Shown: positions 42,274 to 51,255 of the stretch, piece by piece | How the letters are laid out: every line of letters starts with the position of its first letter | Position numbering within the stretch: position 1 is the first letter of the stretch | Assembly (NCBI RefSeq): GCF_900110735.1 | Contig: NZ_FOET01000012.1 | Location: 124,001-188,000, forward strand | DNA from: Streptomyces radiopugnans | Lineage (GTDB): Bacteria > Actinomycetota > Actinomycetes > Streptomycetales > Streptomycetaceae | Direction: 5' to 3' | DNA length: 64,000 nt | Program-made: the position numbers and the translations under genes | Notes under the pieces: generated by a model | Told to the model about the DNA's origin: nothing | Databases searched by the model: none | Seen by the model: only the letters and a program-made list of their open reading frames with translations

Positions 42274-43464
42274 ATGAGTGACGAGCACGCAGCACGGGAC
42301 GAGGCGCGGAACACCGCGCGGACCCCGGCGCAGCACTTCGAGACCCTCGCCATCCACGCCGGGCAGGAGCCCGACGCCGCGACCGGAGCGGTGGTGCCGC
42401 CGATCCACCAGGTCTCCACGTTCAAACAGGACGGGGTGGGGGGCCTGCGCGGCGGTTACGAGTACAGCCGCAGCGCCAACCCGACCCGCAGCGCCCTGGA
42501 GGAGAACCTCGCCGCGCTGGAGGGCGGCCGGCGCGGGCTGGCCTTCGCCTCCGGACTGGCCGCCGAGGACTGCCTGCTGAGGACCCTGCTCACCCCCGGC
42601 GACCACGTCGTCATCCCGAACGACGCCTACGGCGGCACCTTCCGGCTCTTCGCGAAGGTCGCCGAGCGGTGGGGCGTGGAGTGGGACGTGGCGGACTCCT
42701 CCGATCCGGCGGCCGTACGCGCCGCGCTGCGCCCGCGTACGAAGGCGGTGTGGGTGGAGACGCCGTCCAACCCGCTGCTGGGCATCGCCGACATCGCGGC
42801 GCTGGCCGACGTGGCCCGTACGGGGGGCGCCCGCCTGGTGGTGGACAACACCTTCGCCAGCCCCTACCTCCAGCAGCCGCTGGCGCTCGGCGCGGACGTG
42901 GTGGTGCACTCCACGACCAAGTACATGGGCGGCCACTCCGACGTGGTCGGCGGTGCGCTGATCACCGCCGACACCGGGCTGGGCGACGAACTGGCCTTCC
43001 ACCAGAACGCGATGGGGGCCATCGCCGGGCCGTTCGACTCCTGGCTGGTGATGCGCGGTGTCAAGACGCTGGCGGTGCGCATGGACCGGCACTGCGCCAA
43101 CGCCGCGCGGGTCGTCGAACTGCTCGTCTCCCACCCCAAGGTCGCCCAGGTGTACTACCCGGGGCTGGAGACGCACCCCGGGCACGAGGTGGCGGCCAAG
43201 CAGATGCGCGACTTCGGCGGCATGGTCTCCTTCCGTGTCGCCGGGGGCGAGGAGGCGGCGGTCGAGGTGTGCAACCGGGCGGAGCTGTTCACGCTCGGGG
43301 AGTCGCTGGGCGGTGTGGAGTCCCTGATCGAGCACCCGGGCCGGATGACGCACGCCTCGGCGGCGGGCTCGGCGCTGGAGGTGCCCTCGGACCTGGTGCG
43401 CCTGTCGGTCGGCATCGAGGCCGCCGATGATCTGGTGGCGGATCTGGCGCAGGCACTCGGCTGA
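42274..43464 (+). CDS. cystathionine gamma-synthase/lyase
   Basis: 396-residue PLP enzyme of the Cys/Met metabolism family. The internal aldimine lysine is Lys216 in STTKYMGGHSDVVGG. Other marks are YEYSRSANPTRSALEENLAALEGG, SNPLLGIADI, VVDNTFASPYLQQPLALGAD, and LGESLGGVESLIEHPGRMTHAS. Synthase and lyase (transsulfuration in either direction) cannot be separated safely by eye. The ATG lies 7 nt after TAGGCT (42261-42266), consistent with a leaderless mRNA. A GU-containing 15-bp hairpin follows the gene. Confidence 0.93.
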   Translation: MSDEHAARDEARNTARTPAQHFETLAIHAGQEPDAATGAVVPPIHQVSTFKQDGVGGLRGGYEYSRSANPTRSALEENLAALEGGRRGLAFASGLAAEDCLLRTLLTPGDHVVIPNDAYGGTFRLFAKVAERWGVEWDVADSSDPAAVRAALRPRTKAVWVETPSNPLLGIADIAALADVARTGGARLVVDNTFASPYLQQPLALGADVVVHSTTKYMGGHSDVVGGALITADTGLGDELAFHQNAMGAIAGPFDSWLVMRGVKTLAVRMDRHCANAARVVELLVSHPKVAQVYYPGLETHPGHEVAAKQMRDFGGMVSFRVAGGEEAAVEVCNRAELFTLGESLGGVESLIEHPGRMTHASAAGSALEVPSDLVRLSVGIEAADDLVADLAQALG

Positions 43465-43500
43465 ACCGGGCCGGACGGGCCGGACGGGCCGGACTGAACT

Positions 43501-43536
43501 CGGCGGGGATCGCGGCGGAGGCCGCGGTCCCCGCCG
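43501..43536. terminator. 15-bp hairpin terminator
   Basis: Arms 43501-43515 and 43522-43536 pair with a single G-U, around a 6-nt loop. The hairpin lies between the convergent cystathionine gamma-synthase and DksA-like genes. Confidence 0.75.
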
Positions 43537-43573
43537 TCTTGTACGGGAGGTGGAGGGGCGGCGCCCCCCGGTG

Positions 43574-43984
43574 TCACCGCCGCGTCTCTCCGGTCCGCCG
43601 GCAGTGCGCGCAGTACCGGGTCTGCGGGACGATCTCCAGCATCCGCGCGGGGATGGGGCGGGAGCACAGCAGGCAGCGTCCGTAGCCGCCCCGGTCCATC
43701 CGTTCCAGAGCGGCCTCCACGTCCGCCAGCACCATCCGGGCGGACTCCGCGAGCCGGGCGTCGATCTCGGCCCGCGCCGTATCCGCCCGCGCCGTATCCG
43801 CCCGCGCCGTCCCGGCCCGGGCGGGCCCTTGCCGGGGAGCGGAGGGGGAGACGGGCCGGTGGCGGCCGAACTCCCGCAACTGGTCGAGGCGGAAGCGGCG
43901 CTGCTCCTCCAGGTCCTCGCGCAGCGCGGCCAGTTCCCGTTGGGTGAGGGCGGCGTCGTGGACGCCGGCGGCCTGGTCGTTCAA
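43574..43984 (-). CDS. TraR/DksA-type C4 zinc-finger protein (copy 1)
   Basis: 136 residues. The N-terminal part is coiled-coil (ALREDLEEQRRFRLDQLREFG), the middle holds an ADTAR repeat (ARAGTARADTARADTARAE), and the C-terminal zinc finger is GGYGRCLLCSRPIPARMLEIVPQTRYCAHC. DksA-family proteins bind the RNA polymerase secondary channel, and small actinobacterial members have uncertain partners. The ADTAR residues come from a 15-bp tandem repeat at 43771-43815. It lies about 100 bp from a second, related gene in the same orientation. Confidence 0.85.
   Translation of the reverse strand: MNDQAAGVHDAALTQRELAALREDLEEQRRFRLDQLREFGRHRPVSPSAPRQGPARAGTARADTARADTARAEIDARLAESARMVLADVEAALERMDRGGYGRCLLCSRPIPARMLEIVPQTRYCAHCRRTGETRR
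43771..43815. repeat. 15-bp tandem repeat inside a coding region
   Basis: Two perfect copies (43771-43785, 43786-43800) and one diverged copy (43801-43815) of a 15-bp unit, encoding repeated ADTAR in the DksA-like protein. The period keeps the reading frame. Confidence 0.85.
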
Positions 43985-44080
43985 TGGGTCACGTCCTCTG
44001 CGGGCGCGGATGGTACGCGGGGGCGGGCGTCACGGGGGGCGCGGGCGTACGGTGTCCACGCCCCGGCGCCCCCCATGGCG

Positions 44081-44407
44081 TCAGGTGGTGCGCTGCTGGC
44101 AGCCGACGCAGCGGCTCGCGTACGGCAGGATCTCCAGCCGCTCGGCGGGGATGGCGCTGCCGCAGCCCTCGCAGACTCCGTAGGTGCCGTTCTCCAGCCG
44201 GGCGAACGCCAGGTCGATCTCCCCCAGCACCCGGCGTACGGCGTCCGTCCGGACGGCCAGCAGGTCCGCGGACGCCTGGTCCGCGGCCTCCTCGACGGCG
44301 TCGAGCTGGGAGAGGCGGGAGTCGCGCTCGTGTTCCAGGCGCAGGCGCACGTCGTGCGCCCGGAGGCGTTCGGGAGGGTCCGCGGAGCGGCCCGCGTCGA
44401 TCGTCAT
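44081..44407 (-). CDS. TraR/DksA-type C4 zinc-finger protein (copy 2)
   Basis: 108 residues. The N-terminal coiled coil (LRAHDVRLRLEHERDSRLSQLDAVEEAADQ) is followed by RRVLGEIDLAFARLENGTYGVCEGCGSAIPAERLEILPYASRCVGC, the DksA zinc-finger pattern with all four cysteines. It is shorter than the copy at 43574 and lacks the ADTAR repeats. GGAAGGA precedes the ATG. The pair is divergent from the two-component system and secDF, an arrangement that also exists elsewhere in S. coelicolor as far as I recall. Confidence 0.87.
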   Translation of the reverse strand: MTIDAGRSADPPERLRAHDVRLRLEHERDSRLSQLDAVEEAADQASADLLAVRTDAVRRVLGEIDLAFARLENGTYGVCEGCGSAIPAERLEILPYASRCVGCQQRTT

Positions 44408-44746
44408 CGCGGTCGTGTTCCTTCCGGGCTGAGGGTGAGGGAGACCGATGGCATACGGGAGGGCGCGCGGCCCGTCCCCGAAGAGGGGCCACGCGCCCCT
44501 GCGCTCCCACCATGGACGGCGCGCCGCGTGCGGTCCATCGGTGGTGTCACCCATTCCGGGGTGGGGGAGGGCTGCACGCACCGGATGGGGGAGAGGAGCC
44601 GGACCCGGAAGGGATGGCCCGTGCCACCGATCGACCGCGCCGCCCCGCCGCGGCAGGCTGGCGGGGAGGGCCGGGCGAGGCCGGTCGGACCGCGCCGGTG
44701 GCGGATAGTGGTGGGGACGCAGGTGATCGAGGAGGAAGTGCACGCC
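44408..44746. promoter_or_regulatory. divergent promoter region, 339 bp
   Basis: The region between the second DksA-like gene and the histidine kinase gene. I see a short inverted repeat CACCC-n6-GGGTG near 44547-44563. Otherwise there is GC-rich non-coding sequence without a clear promoter or ORF. Confidence 0.35.
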
Positions 44747-45775
44747 GTGTCCCTGTTCTGGCGGATCTTCGGGCTCAACGCCCTGGTGCTCGGTGCGGCC
44801 ACGGCGCTGCTGCTGTGGGCGCCGGTGACCGTCTCGGTGCCGGTGCTGCTCACCGAGGCCGTCGTCCTGGTCACCGGCCTGGCCGTGATGCTGGTGGCCA
44901 ACGCCGCCCTGCTGCGCGTCGGCCTGGCGCCGCTGGAACGGCTGACCCGGCTGATGACCGAGGTCGACCTGCTCAGGCCCGGCCACCGGCTGCCGGTGGC
45001 CGGGCACGGCGGGGTGGCCGATCTGATCCGCACCTTCAACGACATGCTCGACCGGCTGGAGGCCGAGCGGGCCGCCAGCAGCGCCCGGGTGCTGTCCGCG
45101 CAGGAGGCCGAGCGCCGCCGTATCGCCCAGGAGCTCCACGACGAGGTCGGCCAGAGCATGACGGCCGTGCTGCTGGAACTGAAGCGGGCGGCCGACCGCA
45201 CCCCGGACGAGGAGCTGCGCGCCGAACTCCAGCACGCCCAGGAGACCACCCGCGGCAGCCTGGACGAGGTGCGGCGGCTGGCGCGCAGGCTGCGCCCCGG
45301 CGTGCTGGAGGACCTCGGCCTGGTCAGCGCCCTCACCGCGCTGGCCGCCGACTACTCCACCCACACCGGGCTGACGGTGCGCCGCCGCTTCGGCGGCGGG
45401 CTGCCGCCGCTGGACGGCGAGCGGGAGCTGGTCCTGTACCGCGTCGCCCAGGAGAGCCTGACCAACGCCGCCCGCCACGCCGGTGCCGACAGCGTCGAGC
45501 TGCGGCTGCGGCGCACCGCCGGCGGGGTGGTGCTGAGCGTGTGCGACAACGGCCGGGGCATCGGCTCCGCCCGGGAGGGCGCCGGGATCCGCGGCATGCG
45601 GGAGCGCGCGCTGCTCGTCGGCGCGGACCTGGACATCGGCCCGGCGCCGGAGGGCGGCACCCGGGTACGCCTGGCGGTGCCCGTGGACGGCGGGCCCCCG
45701 TGCGCGGCACCGCCGGCCGGCGGCACGAACACGACCGGCGGCACGAACACGACCGGAGAGGAGGCGGCCGCGTGA
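44747..45775 (+). CDS. NarL-type sensor histidine kinase
   Basis: 342 residues. Two N-terminal membrane helices (FGLNALVLGAATALLLWAP and LTEAVVLVTGLAVMLVANAALL) have almost no external loop, so sensing is probably within the membrane. A HAMP-like linker is followed by HisKA_3 with the phospho-accepting His near residue 130 (RRRIAQELHDEVGQSMTAV), and an ATPase domain (AQESLTNAARHAGAD, CDNGRGIG, GAGIRGMRERA). The tail has an 18-bp duplication giving GGTNTTGGTNTTG (45717-45752). GTG 44747 follows GGAGG. The stop overlaps the response regulator start (GTGA). Confidence 0.88.
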   Translation: MSLFWRIFGLNALVLGAATALLLWAPVTVSVPVLLTEAVVLVTGLAVMLVANAALLRVGLAPLERLTRLMTEVDLLRPGHRLPVAGHGGVADLIRTFNDMLDRLEAERAASSARVLSAQEAERRRIAQELHDEVGQSMTAVLLELKRAADRTPDEELRAELQHAQETTRGSLDEVRRLARRLRPGVLEDLGLVSALTALAADYSTHTGLTVRRRFGGGLPPLDGERELVLYRVAQESLTNAARHAGADSVELRLRRTAGGVVLSVCDNGRGIGSAREGAGIRGMRERALLVGADLDIGPAPEGGTRVRLAVPVDGGPPCAAPPAGGTNTTGGTNTTGEEAAA

Positions 45776-46437
45776 ACGCGCCCGAGCCCGCCGTCACCCG
45801 CATCCTGCTCGCCGACGACCACGCACTGGTGCGCCGCGGGGTGCGGCTCATCCTCGACGGCGAACCGGACCTGAGCGTCGTCGCCGAGGCCGGCGACGGT
45901 GCCGAGGCCGTCGCCGCGGCCCGCGAGCACCCCGTCGACCTGGCCGTCCTCGACGTCGCCATGCCCCGTATGACCGGTCTGCAGGCGGCGCGGGAGCTGT
46001 CCGCCCGCCATCCCGGTCTGCGCATCCTGATCCTGTCGATGTACGACAACGAGCAGTACCTCTTCGAGGCGCTCAAGGCGGGGGCCTCGGGATACGTGCT
46101 GAAGTCGGTGGCCGACCGGGACCTGGTGGAGGCGTGCCGGGCGGCGATGCGCGGCGAGCCGTTCCTCTACCCGGGTGCGGTCACCGCGCTGATCCGCAGC
46201 TACCTCGACCGCGTCCGGCAGGGCGGGGACGTCCCCGAACGGGTGCTCACCGCGCGGGAGGAGGAGGTCCTCAAACTGGTCGCCGAGGGCCACTCCTCGA
46301 AGGAGATCGCCGAGACACTGGTCATCAGCGTCAAGACGGTGGAGAGGCACCGTGCGAACATGCTGCACAAGCTCGGGCTGCGCGACCGCCTGGAGCTGAC
46401 CCGCTACGCGATCCGCGCGGGGCTGATCGAGCCCTGA
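45772..46437 (+). CDS. NarL/FixJ-family response regulator
   Basis: 221 residues. The receiver domain has LLADDHALVRRG, phospho-acceptor Asp near residue 61 (LAVLDVAMPRMTG) and Lys in YVLKSV. The C-terminal LuxR-type HTH is LTAREEEVLKLVAEGHSSKEIAETLVISVKTVERHRANMLHKLGL. GTG 45772 overlaps the kinase stop by 4 nt, so the pair is coupled. Position next to secDF and divergent DksA-like genes suggests control of secretion or envelope functions. No binding site was identified. Confidence 0.92.
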   Translation: MNAPEPAVTRILLADDHALVRRGVRLILDGEPDLSVVAEAGDGAEAVAAAREHPVDLAVLDVAMPRMTGLQAARELSARHPGLRILILSMYDNEQYLFEALKAGASGYVLKSVADRDLVEACRAAMRGEPFLYPGAVTALIRSYLDRVRQGGDVPERVLTAREEEVLKLVAEGHSSKEIAETLVISVKTVERHRANMLHKLGLRDRLELTRYAIRAGLIEP

Positions 46438-46554
46438 TCCCGGTTCCGCGCCCGCCGGGGGATGCGGGAGGATGCGGGCGGGCACCGGCGGTGCCCCGAC
46501 GGTGCCGGAGGGTGCCGGCGCAGGGCGGCCGAGGACGGCGGAGGAGGAGGCGGC

Positions 46555-46932
46555 ATGGACCAGCGGTCCGCCGTGCTCCGCGCCGCGCCGGTCCGGGCCC
46601 TGCTGGCGGTGGCGGCCCTCCTGCTCGGCGCCCTGGCGCCCGCCGCCTCCGCACTCGTCCCCGCCCCGCCCGCCGCGCCGGGCGCCGCGGGCGCGCAGAC
46701 CGCCGACGGGCCCTGTGCGGCCGAGTGCGACCGCACCCCCCTGCTGCACCGGGACACCGCGGCCGAGCGGCACGCCCCGCACCCCGCGGGGGCCGCCCTG
46801 CCGGCCCGGGCCCGCCCCGCCCGGCCCGCCGCGGGCATACGCCCGCCCGCACCCCCGCCGCACACCGCCGGCCGTCCCCCGTACACCGCACGCCATCAGG
46901 GCCGGGCGCCGCCGCCTCCGCCGGGCAGCTGA
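46555..46932 (+). CDS. small secreted Pro/Ala-rich protein
   Basis: 125 residues. The signal peptide is APVRALLAVAALLLGALAPAASA with cleavage near ASA. The mature region is dominated by Pro, Ala, Arg and His with a Cys pair (DGPCAAECD). There is no domain. GGAGGAGGAGGC just before ATG 46555 is a strong ribosome site, which supports the gene being real despite its low-complexity sequence. It lies between the two-component system and secDF on the same strand, so it may belong to the same transcript. Confidence 0.6.
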   Translation: MDQRSAVLRAAPVRALLAVAALLLGALAPAASALVPAPPAAPGAAGAQTADGPCAAECDRTPLLHRDTAAERHAPHPAGAALPARARPARPAAGIRPPAPPPHTAGRPPYTARHQGRAPPPPPGS

Positions 46933-46995
46933 CGTTTCCCGTCGTCCCACCGCCGCGGCCGGCACCCGGCCGCGGCGCCCTGCTGGAGGCATACC

Positions 46996-49308
46996 TTGAA
47001 ACGCGCCACCCTGGTGCGGGCGCTCCTCGCCCTCGCCGTGATCGCCCTGTCCGTCTACGCCGCGGTGACCTCCTCCCCGCGGCTCGGCCTCGATCTGCGC
47101 GGCGGCACCCAGATCGTGCTGGAGACCCGCGACTCGCCCACCACCGAGGCCGACCGCGAGGCCACCGACCGCACCCTGGAGGTGCTGCGCCGCCGCGTCG
47201 ACGCGCTCGGTGTCGCCGAACCGAACATCACCCGGTCCGGTGACAACCGGATCATCGTCGAACTGCCCGGACTGCAGGACCCGCGCGAGGCCGCCGACGT
47301 CCTCGGCCGCACCGCGCAGCTCACCTTCCACCCCGTCCTCGGCGCCGCCGCCGAGGGGGAGGAGGCCGAGGAGGGCGAACGCGTACTGCCCGACACCTCC
47401 GGCCAGCGGCTGCGCCTGGGGCCCGCCGAGCTGACCGGCGAGGGGGTGGAGGACGCCGAGGCCGCCATCGACCAGCAGACCGGCGGCGGCTGGTACGTCA
47501 CCGTCGACCTGCGCGGCGGCGGCGAGGCGGCCTGGGCCGAACTGACCGGCCAGGCCGCCTGCGCCCCGCCCGGCGACCCGAAGCGGCGGGTGGCGATCGT
47601 CCTGGACGAGGAGATCATCTCCGCGCCGCAGGTCGATCCCTCGGTCGCCTGTGAGCGGGGCATCACCGGCGGCTCCACCCAGATCACCGGCAACTTCTCC
47701 CAGGAGGAGGCCAAGGAGCTGGCCCTGCTCATCGACGGCGGCGCCCTGCCGGTGCCGGTGGAGATCATCGAGCAGCGCACCGTCGGCCCGACCCTGGGCC
47801 AGGAGGCCATCGAGGCCAGCGCCCGGGCCGCGGTCATCGGCACCGCGCTGACCGCGCTGTTCATCATCGCCGTCTACCGCCTGCTGGGCGCCCTCGCCGC
47901 CGTGGCCCTGGCCTGCTACGGGCTCATCTCCTACGCCGCGCTGGTCGCGCTCGGCGCCACCCTCACCCTGCCGGGACTGGCCGGTTTCGTGCTGGCGATC
48001 GGCATGGCCGTGGACGCCAACGTGCTCGTCTTCGAACGCGCCCGCGAGGAGTACGCCGCCCGCCGCGGCAAGAACCTGCTCAGGGCCCTGACGGAGGGCT
48101 TCCGCAACGCCCTCAGCGCCATCGCCGACTCCAACGTCACCACGCTGCTGGCCGCCGGGCTGCTGTTCTTCTTCGCCTCCGGACCGGTGCGCGGCTTCGG
48201 CGTGACCCTGTCCATCGGTGTGCTCGCCTCCATGGTCAGCGCCCTGCTGATCACCCGGGTGCTCACCGAGTTCGCCGTCTCCCGCGACGCGCTGCGCAGA
48301 CGGCCGGGACTCACCGGCATCGCGGGCGTGGGCCGGGTGCGGGAGTGGATCAACCGCCGCGAGCCGGACCTGATGCGCCGGCGGCGGCGCTGGCTGGCGA
48401 TCTCGCTGGCCGCCGTCGTCCTGGCGGGGTCGGGCATCGTGGCGCGCGGGCTGGACTTCGGGGTGGAGTTCACCGGCGGGCGGCTGATCGAGTACTCCAC
48501 CGCCTCCCCCGTCGACCCGGAGCAGGCGCGCTCGGCGCTGGCGGACGCGGGCTTCCCCCGCGCCGTCGTCCAGACCTCGGGGGACGGCGACCTCACGGTG
48601 CGCACCGACGAGCTGTCCAACGCCGAGGCGGCCGAGGTGGCCGAGACGATCGAGGAGCTGGGAGGGGAGACGGAGAAGATCCGCGACGAGCTGATCGGCC
48701 CCAGCCTCGGGGACGAGCTGCGCAGGGGCGCCCTGATCGCCCTCGGCATCGCGCTGGCCGCCCAGATGCTCTATCTGGCGGTCCGCTTCCGCTGGACCTT
48801 CTCGGTGGGCGCGGTGCTGGCGATGGTCCACGACGTGCTCATCCTCGTCGGGATCTTCGCCTGGCTCGGCAAGCCGGTCGACGGGGTGTTCCTGGCCGCC
48901 CTGCTCACCGTGATCGGCTACTCGGTCAACGACTCGGTGGTGGTCTTCGACCGGGTGCGCGAGCTGTGGACGGCCCGGCGCAAGGAGCCCTTCGCCGAGG
49001 TCGCCAACGCCGCGGTCCTCCAGACCGTGCCCCGCACCGTGAACACCGGCATGGGCGCGCTGTTCATCCTGGCCGCGCTCGCCCTGCTCGGCGGCGACAC
49101 CCTGACCGACTTCGCCGTCGCGCTGCTGATCGGCATCGTCGTGGGCACCTGGTCCTCGGTGTTCACCGCGACGCCCCTGGCCATCGAGCTGGAGGCGCAC
49201 AGCAGCGCGCCGCCGCCGAGGCCGGCGCGGTCCCGGTCGTCGGCGGCCTCGGGAGGCTTCGGGGCGCGGGACGGGCGCGAGCGGGGCGACAGCGGCGCAC
49301 AGGTCTGA
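46996..49308 (+). CDS. secDF: fused SecDF protein-export membrane protein
   Basis: 770 residues. The SecD half (1-450) has TM1, LGLDLRGGTQIVLE, a large periplasmic domain, RRVAIVLDEEIISAPQV, GQEAIEASARAAVIGTALTALFI and AIGMAVDANVLVFERAREE. The SecF half (460-745) has LDFGVEFTGGRLIEYS, DELRRGALIALGIALAAQMLYLAVRF, AMVHDVLILVGIFA and VIGYSVNDSVVVFDRVREL. There are twelve membrane helices in total. SecDF uses the proton gradient to pull exported proteins after SecA. Streptomyces usually also has separate secD and secF, so this is probably a second, conditional copy. The TTG start at 46996 has GGAGG 6 nt upstream. Confidence 0.95.
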   Translation: MKRATLVRALLALAVIALSVYAAVTSSPRLGLDLRGGTQIVLETRDSPTTEADREATDRTLEVLRRRVDALGVAEPNITRSGDNRIIVELPGLQDPREAADVLGRTAQLTFHPVLGAAAEGEEAEEGERVLPDTSGQRLRLGPAELTGEGVEDAEAAIDQQTGGGWYVTVDLRGGGEAAWAELTGQAACAPPGDPKRRVAIVLDEEIISAPQVDPSVACERGITGGSTQITGNFSQEEAKELALLIDGGALPVPVEIIEQRTVGPTLGQEAIEASARAAVIGTALTALFIIAVYRLLGALAAVALACYGLISYAALVALGATLTLPGLAGFVLAIGMAVDANVLVFERAREEYAARRGKNLLRALTEGFRNALSAIADSNVTTLLAAGLLFFFASGPVRGFGVTLSIGVLASMVSALLITRVLTEFAVSRDALRRRPGLTGIAGVGRVREWINRREPDLMRRRRRWLAISLAAVVLAGSGIVARGLDFGVEFTGGRLIEYSTASPVDPEQARSALADAGFPRAVVQTSGDGDLTVRTDELSNAEAAEVAETIEELGGETEKIRDELIGPSLGDELRRGALIALGIALAAQMLYLAVRFRWTFSVGAVLAMVHDVLILVGIFAWLGKPVDGVFLAALLTVIGYSVNDSVVVFDRVRELWTARRKEPFAEVANAAVLQTVPRTVNTGMGALFILAALALLGGDTLTDFAVALLIGIVVGTWSSVFTATPLAIELEAHSSAPPPRPARSRSSAASGGFGARDGRERGDSGAQV

Positions 49309-49358
49309 CGGACCGGGCGGCGGCGGGCCCGGGCGCGGCGCCCCGGCCCGCCGGGGCG

Positions 49359-49408
49359 CACCGGAGCGCCGCCGCACACCCGAGGGGGTGTGCGGCGGCG
49401 CTCCGGTG
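49359..49408. terminator. 23-bp hairpin between convergent genes
   Basis: A perfect 23-bp stem (49359-49381 with 49386-49408) and a 4-nt loop GAGG, between secDF and the small membrane protein gene. Confidence 0.85.
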
Positions 49409-49492
49409 TGTGCGGTGTGCGCTGCGCGTGCGGTGCCCGGCCGCGCGGCCGGGCCGGTGTACGGCGGCTGTACGGGGCGGTGCCGGACGGGG

Positions 49493-49705
49493 TCAGGACC
49501 GCCCGGTGTCCGGGGCGGACGACTCCTCGAAGTCGACCTTCCCTATGTGGCGGTTCAGCGACTTCATCAGCATCCAGACGGCCAGCCCCAGCGCCGCGAA
49601 GACGAGGAAGCCGAGGATGCCGGGCGTCACCTTGGTCTCGTCGAACTCCTTGGCGAGGTCGGCGAGGCCGGGGGCCTGGGTGAGGGCGAGAGTGGTCGGG
49701 CTCAT
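49493..49705 (-). CDS. small actinobacterial membrane protein
   Basis: 70 residues with one central helix (ILGFLVFAALGLAVWMLMKSL) followed by NRHIGKVDFEE, a widely conserved pattern in actinobacteria downstream of mca. It starts 4 bp after the mca stop, so the two are co-translated. The function is unknown; the linkage suggests a role near mycothiol metabolism or simply a conserved operon. Confidence 0.8.
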   Translation of the reverse strand: MSPTTLALTQAPGLADLAKEFDETKVTPGILGFLVFAALGLAVWMLMKSLNRHIGKVDFEESSAPDTGRS

Positions 49706-49709
49706 GGCA

Positions 49710-50582
49710 TCAATTGTCGCGGATGCCCGCGAAGAGGTCGTCCTCGGGGAGGGACGTTTCCACCAGGGACTTGGCCAGCTCGTACTCCTCCGTCGGCCAG
49801 ACCTCCTTCTGGAGCTCCATCGGGACCTTGAACCAGCCGCCGTCGGGGTCGATCTGGGTGGCGTGGGCGATCAGCGCCTTGTCCCGGACCTCGAAGAACT
49901 CCGCGCAGGGCACATAGGTGGTCAGCGTGCGCTCGGGACGCTGGAACTCCTCCCACCGCTTGAGCCACTCGCCGTAGGGGGACTCCAGGCCGCGCTCCAG
50001 CATCGCCTCGTGCAGGGCGAGGGTGCGGGGGCGGTTGAAGCCCTGGTTGTAGTAGAGCTTCAGGGGCTGCCAGGGCTCGCCCGCGTCCGGGTAGCGGTCG
50101 GCGTCGCCCGCGGCGTCGAAGGCCGCCATCGTGATCCGGTGGGTCATGATGTGGTCCGGGTGCGGGTAGCCGCCGTTCTCGTCGTAGGTGGTGACCACAT
50201 GCGGCCGGAAGGCGCGGATGCTGCGCACCAGCCGCTCGGCGGCCTCCTCCACGTCCTGGAGCGCGAAGCAGCCCTCCGGCAGCGGCGGCAGCGGGTCGCC
50301 CTCGGGCAGACCGGAGTCGACGAAGCCCAGCCACTCCTGCTTCACGCCCAGGATCTCGCGGGCCTCGGCCATCTCCCTGGCCCGCACCTCGTGGATGTGC
50401 TCCTCGATGTAGGCGTCGCCCTGGAGCTTGGGATTGAGGATGGAGCCGCGCTCCCCGCCCGTGCAGGTCACGACCAGCACGTCCACCCCCTCGGACACGT
50501 ACTTCGCCATGGTCGCCGCGCCCTTGCTCGACTCGTCGTCGGGGTGCGCGTGCACGGCCATCAGTCTGAGCTGTTCAGTCAA
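49710..50582 (-). CDS. mca: mycothiol S-conjugate amidase
   Basis: 290 residues. The zinc site of the MshB/Mca/PIG-L family is HAHPDDE (His11, His13, Asp15/Asp16) with a second His-containing motif GYPHPDHI near residue 143. VVTCTGGERGSILNP and YDENGGYPHPDH are typical of Mca. It cleaves mycothiol conjugates of electrophiles to release a mercapturic acid for export and GlcN-Ins for recycling. The TTG start at 50582 follows GAGGATC. It is divergent from the DUF4307 gene. Confidence 0.94.
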   Translation of the reverse strand: MTEQLRLMAVHAHPDDESSKGAATMAKYVSEGVDVLVVTCTGGERGSILNPKLQGDAYIEEHIHEVRAREMAEAREILGVKQEWLGFVDSGLPEGDPLPPLPEGCFALQDVEEAAERLVRSIRAFRPHVVTTYDENGGYPHPDHIMTHRITMAAFDAAGDADRYPDAGEPWQPLKLYYNQGFNRPRTLALHEAMLERGLESPYGEWLKRWEEFQRPERTLTTYVPCAEFFEVRDKALIAHATQIDPDGGWFKVPMELQKEVWPTEEYELAKSLVETSLPEDDLFAGIRDN

Positions 50583-50687
50583 GGCTCGATCCTCGTTACC
50601 TGGTCATGGGAGACGGCTTCTATAGTGACCGAAGCGGTATCCGCTTGTATTCCCGACAGGACCGAAGGACCGAAGGACCTACAGGAC

Positions 50688-51113
50688 ATGGCGACGAGTC
50701 CGGCCGACCCCACGCGCCCGGGACTGCCCCAGGGGCGGTACGGGCGTTCCCGGGACGCGCGCTCGGACCGCCGCCTGATGGTGGTCGGCGCTGTGCTGGG
50801 CGCGGTGTTCGTGGCGCTGATCGCCTGGTTCGGGGTGTCCTACGTCGCCGGGACGAAGGTCAGCGGCGAGCTGATCAAGTTCGAGATCGTCTCGGACCGC
50901 GAGGTGGCCGTCCACCTGGAGGTCCGCAAGGACGAGGACGTCACCGGCGTGTGCACCGTCAACACCCTCGCGGAGGACGGCGGGGACGTGGGCCGCGCCG
51001 ACTTCACCTTCGACGGGCCGCGGAGCCGCATCGACGAGGTCGTCACCGTACGCACCACCAAGCGGGCCACCAGCGCGCAGCTGGTCGGCTGTACGGCGGC
51101 CGGCGGAAACTGA
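50688..51113 (+). CDS. DUF4307 membrane protein
   Basis: 141 residues. It has a charged N-terminus (LPQGRYGRSRDARSDRRL), one helix (MVVGAVLGAVFVALIAWFGVSYV) and an extracytoplasmic beta domain (SGELIKFEIVSDREVAVHLEVRKDEDVTGVCTVNTLAEDGGDVGRAD). This matches the actinobacterial DUF4307 family of unknown function. The leader just upstream contains 9-bp direct repeats of the form GACCGAAGG. It sits between mca and greA, its usual neighbours. Confidence 0.85.
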   Translation: MATSPADPTRPGLPQGRYGRSRDARSDRRLMVVGAVLGAVFVALIAWFGVSYVAGTKVSGELIKFEIVSDREVAVHLEVRKDEDVTGVCTVNTLAEDGGDVGRADFTFDGPRSRIDEVVTVRTTKRATSAQLVGCTAAGGN

Positions 51114-51255
51114 CGATCTTCCCCGAGCCCTGAAGGTTTAACCTTCTTCCCTTTTCCGGCGGAATTGTTAGGCTCGTGGTTTCGCCCACCCATGAAGGCG
51201 CACCCTTCGGGTAGGGCGTTGCTTTATATCCCGAGAGTACCTACGAGGAGCACCT

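Noticed and set aside
45352-49377. A 1,341-codon open frame on the minus strand over secDF
   Set aside because: It is an antisense shadow of a high-GC gene: His/Gly/Arg/Asp-rich composition, no domain, no ribosome site. SecDF on the plus strand explains the region fully.
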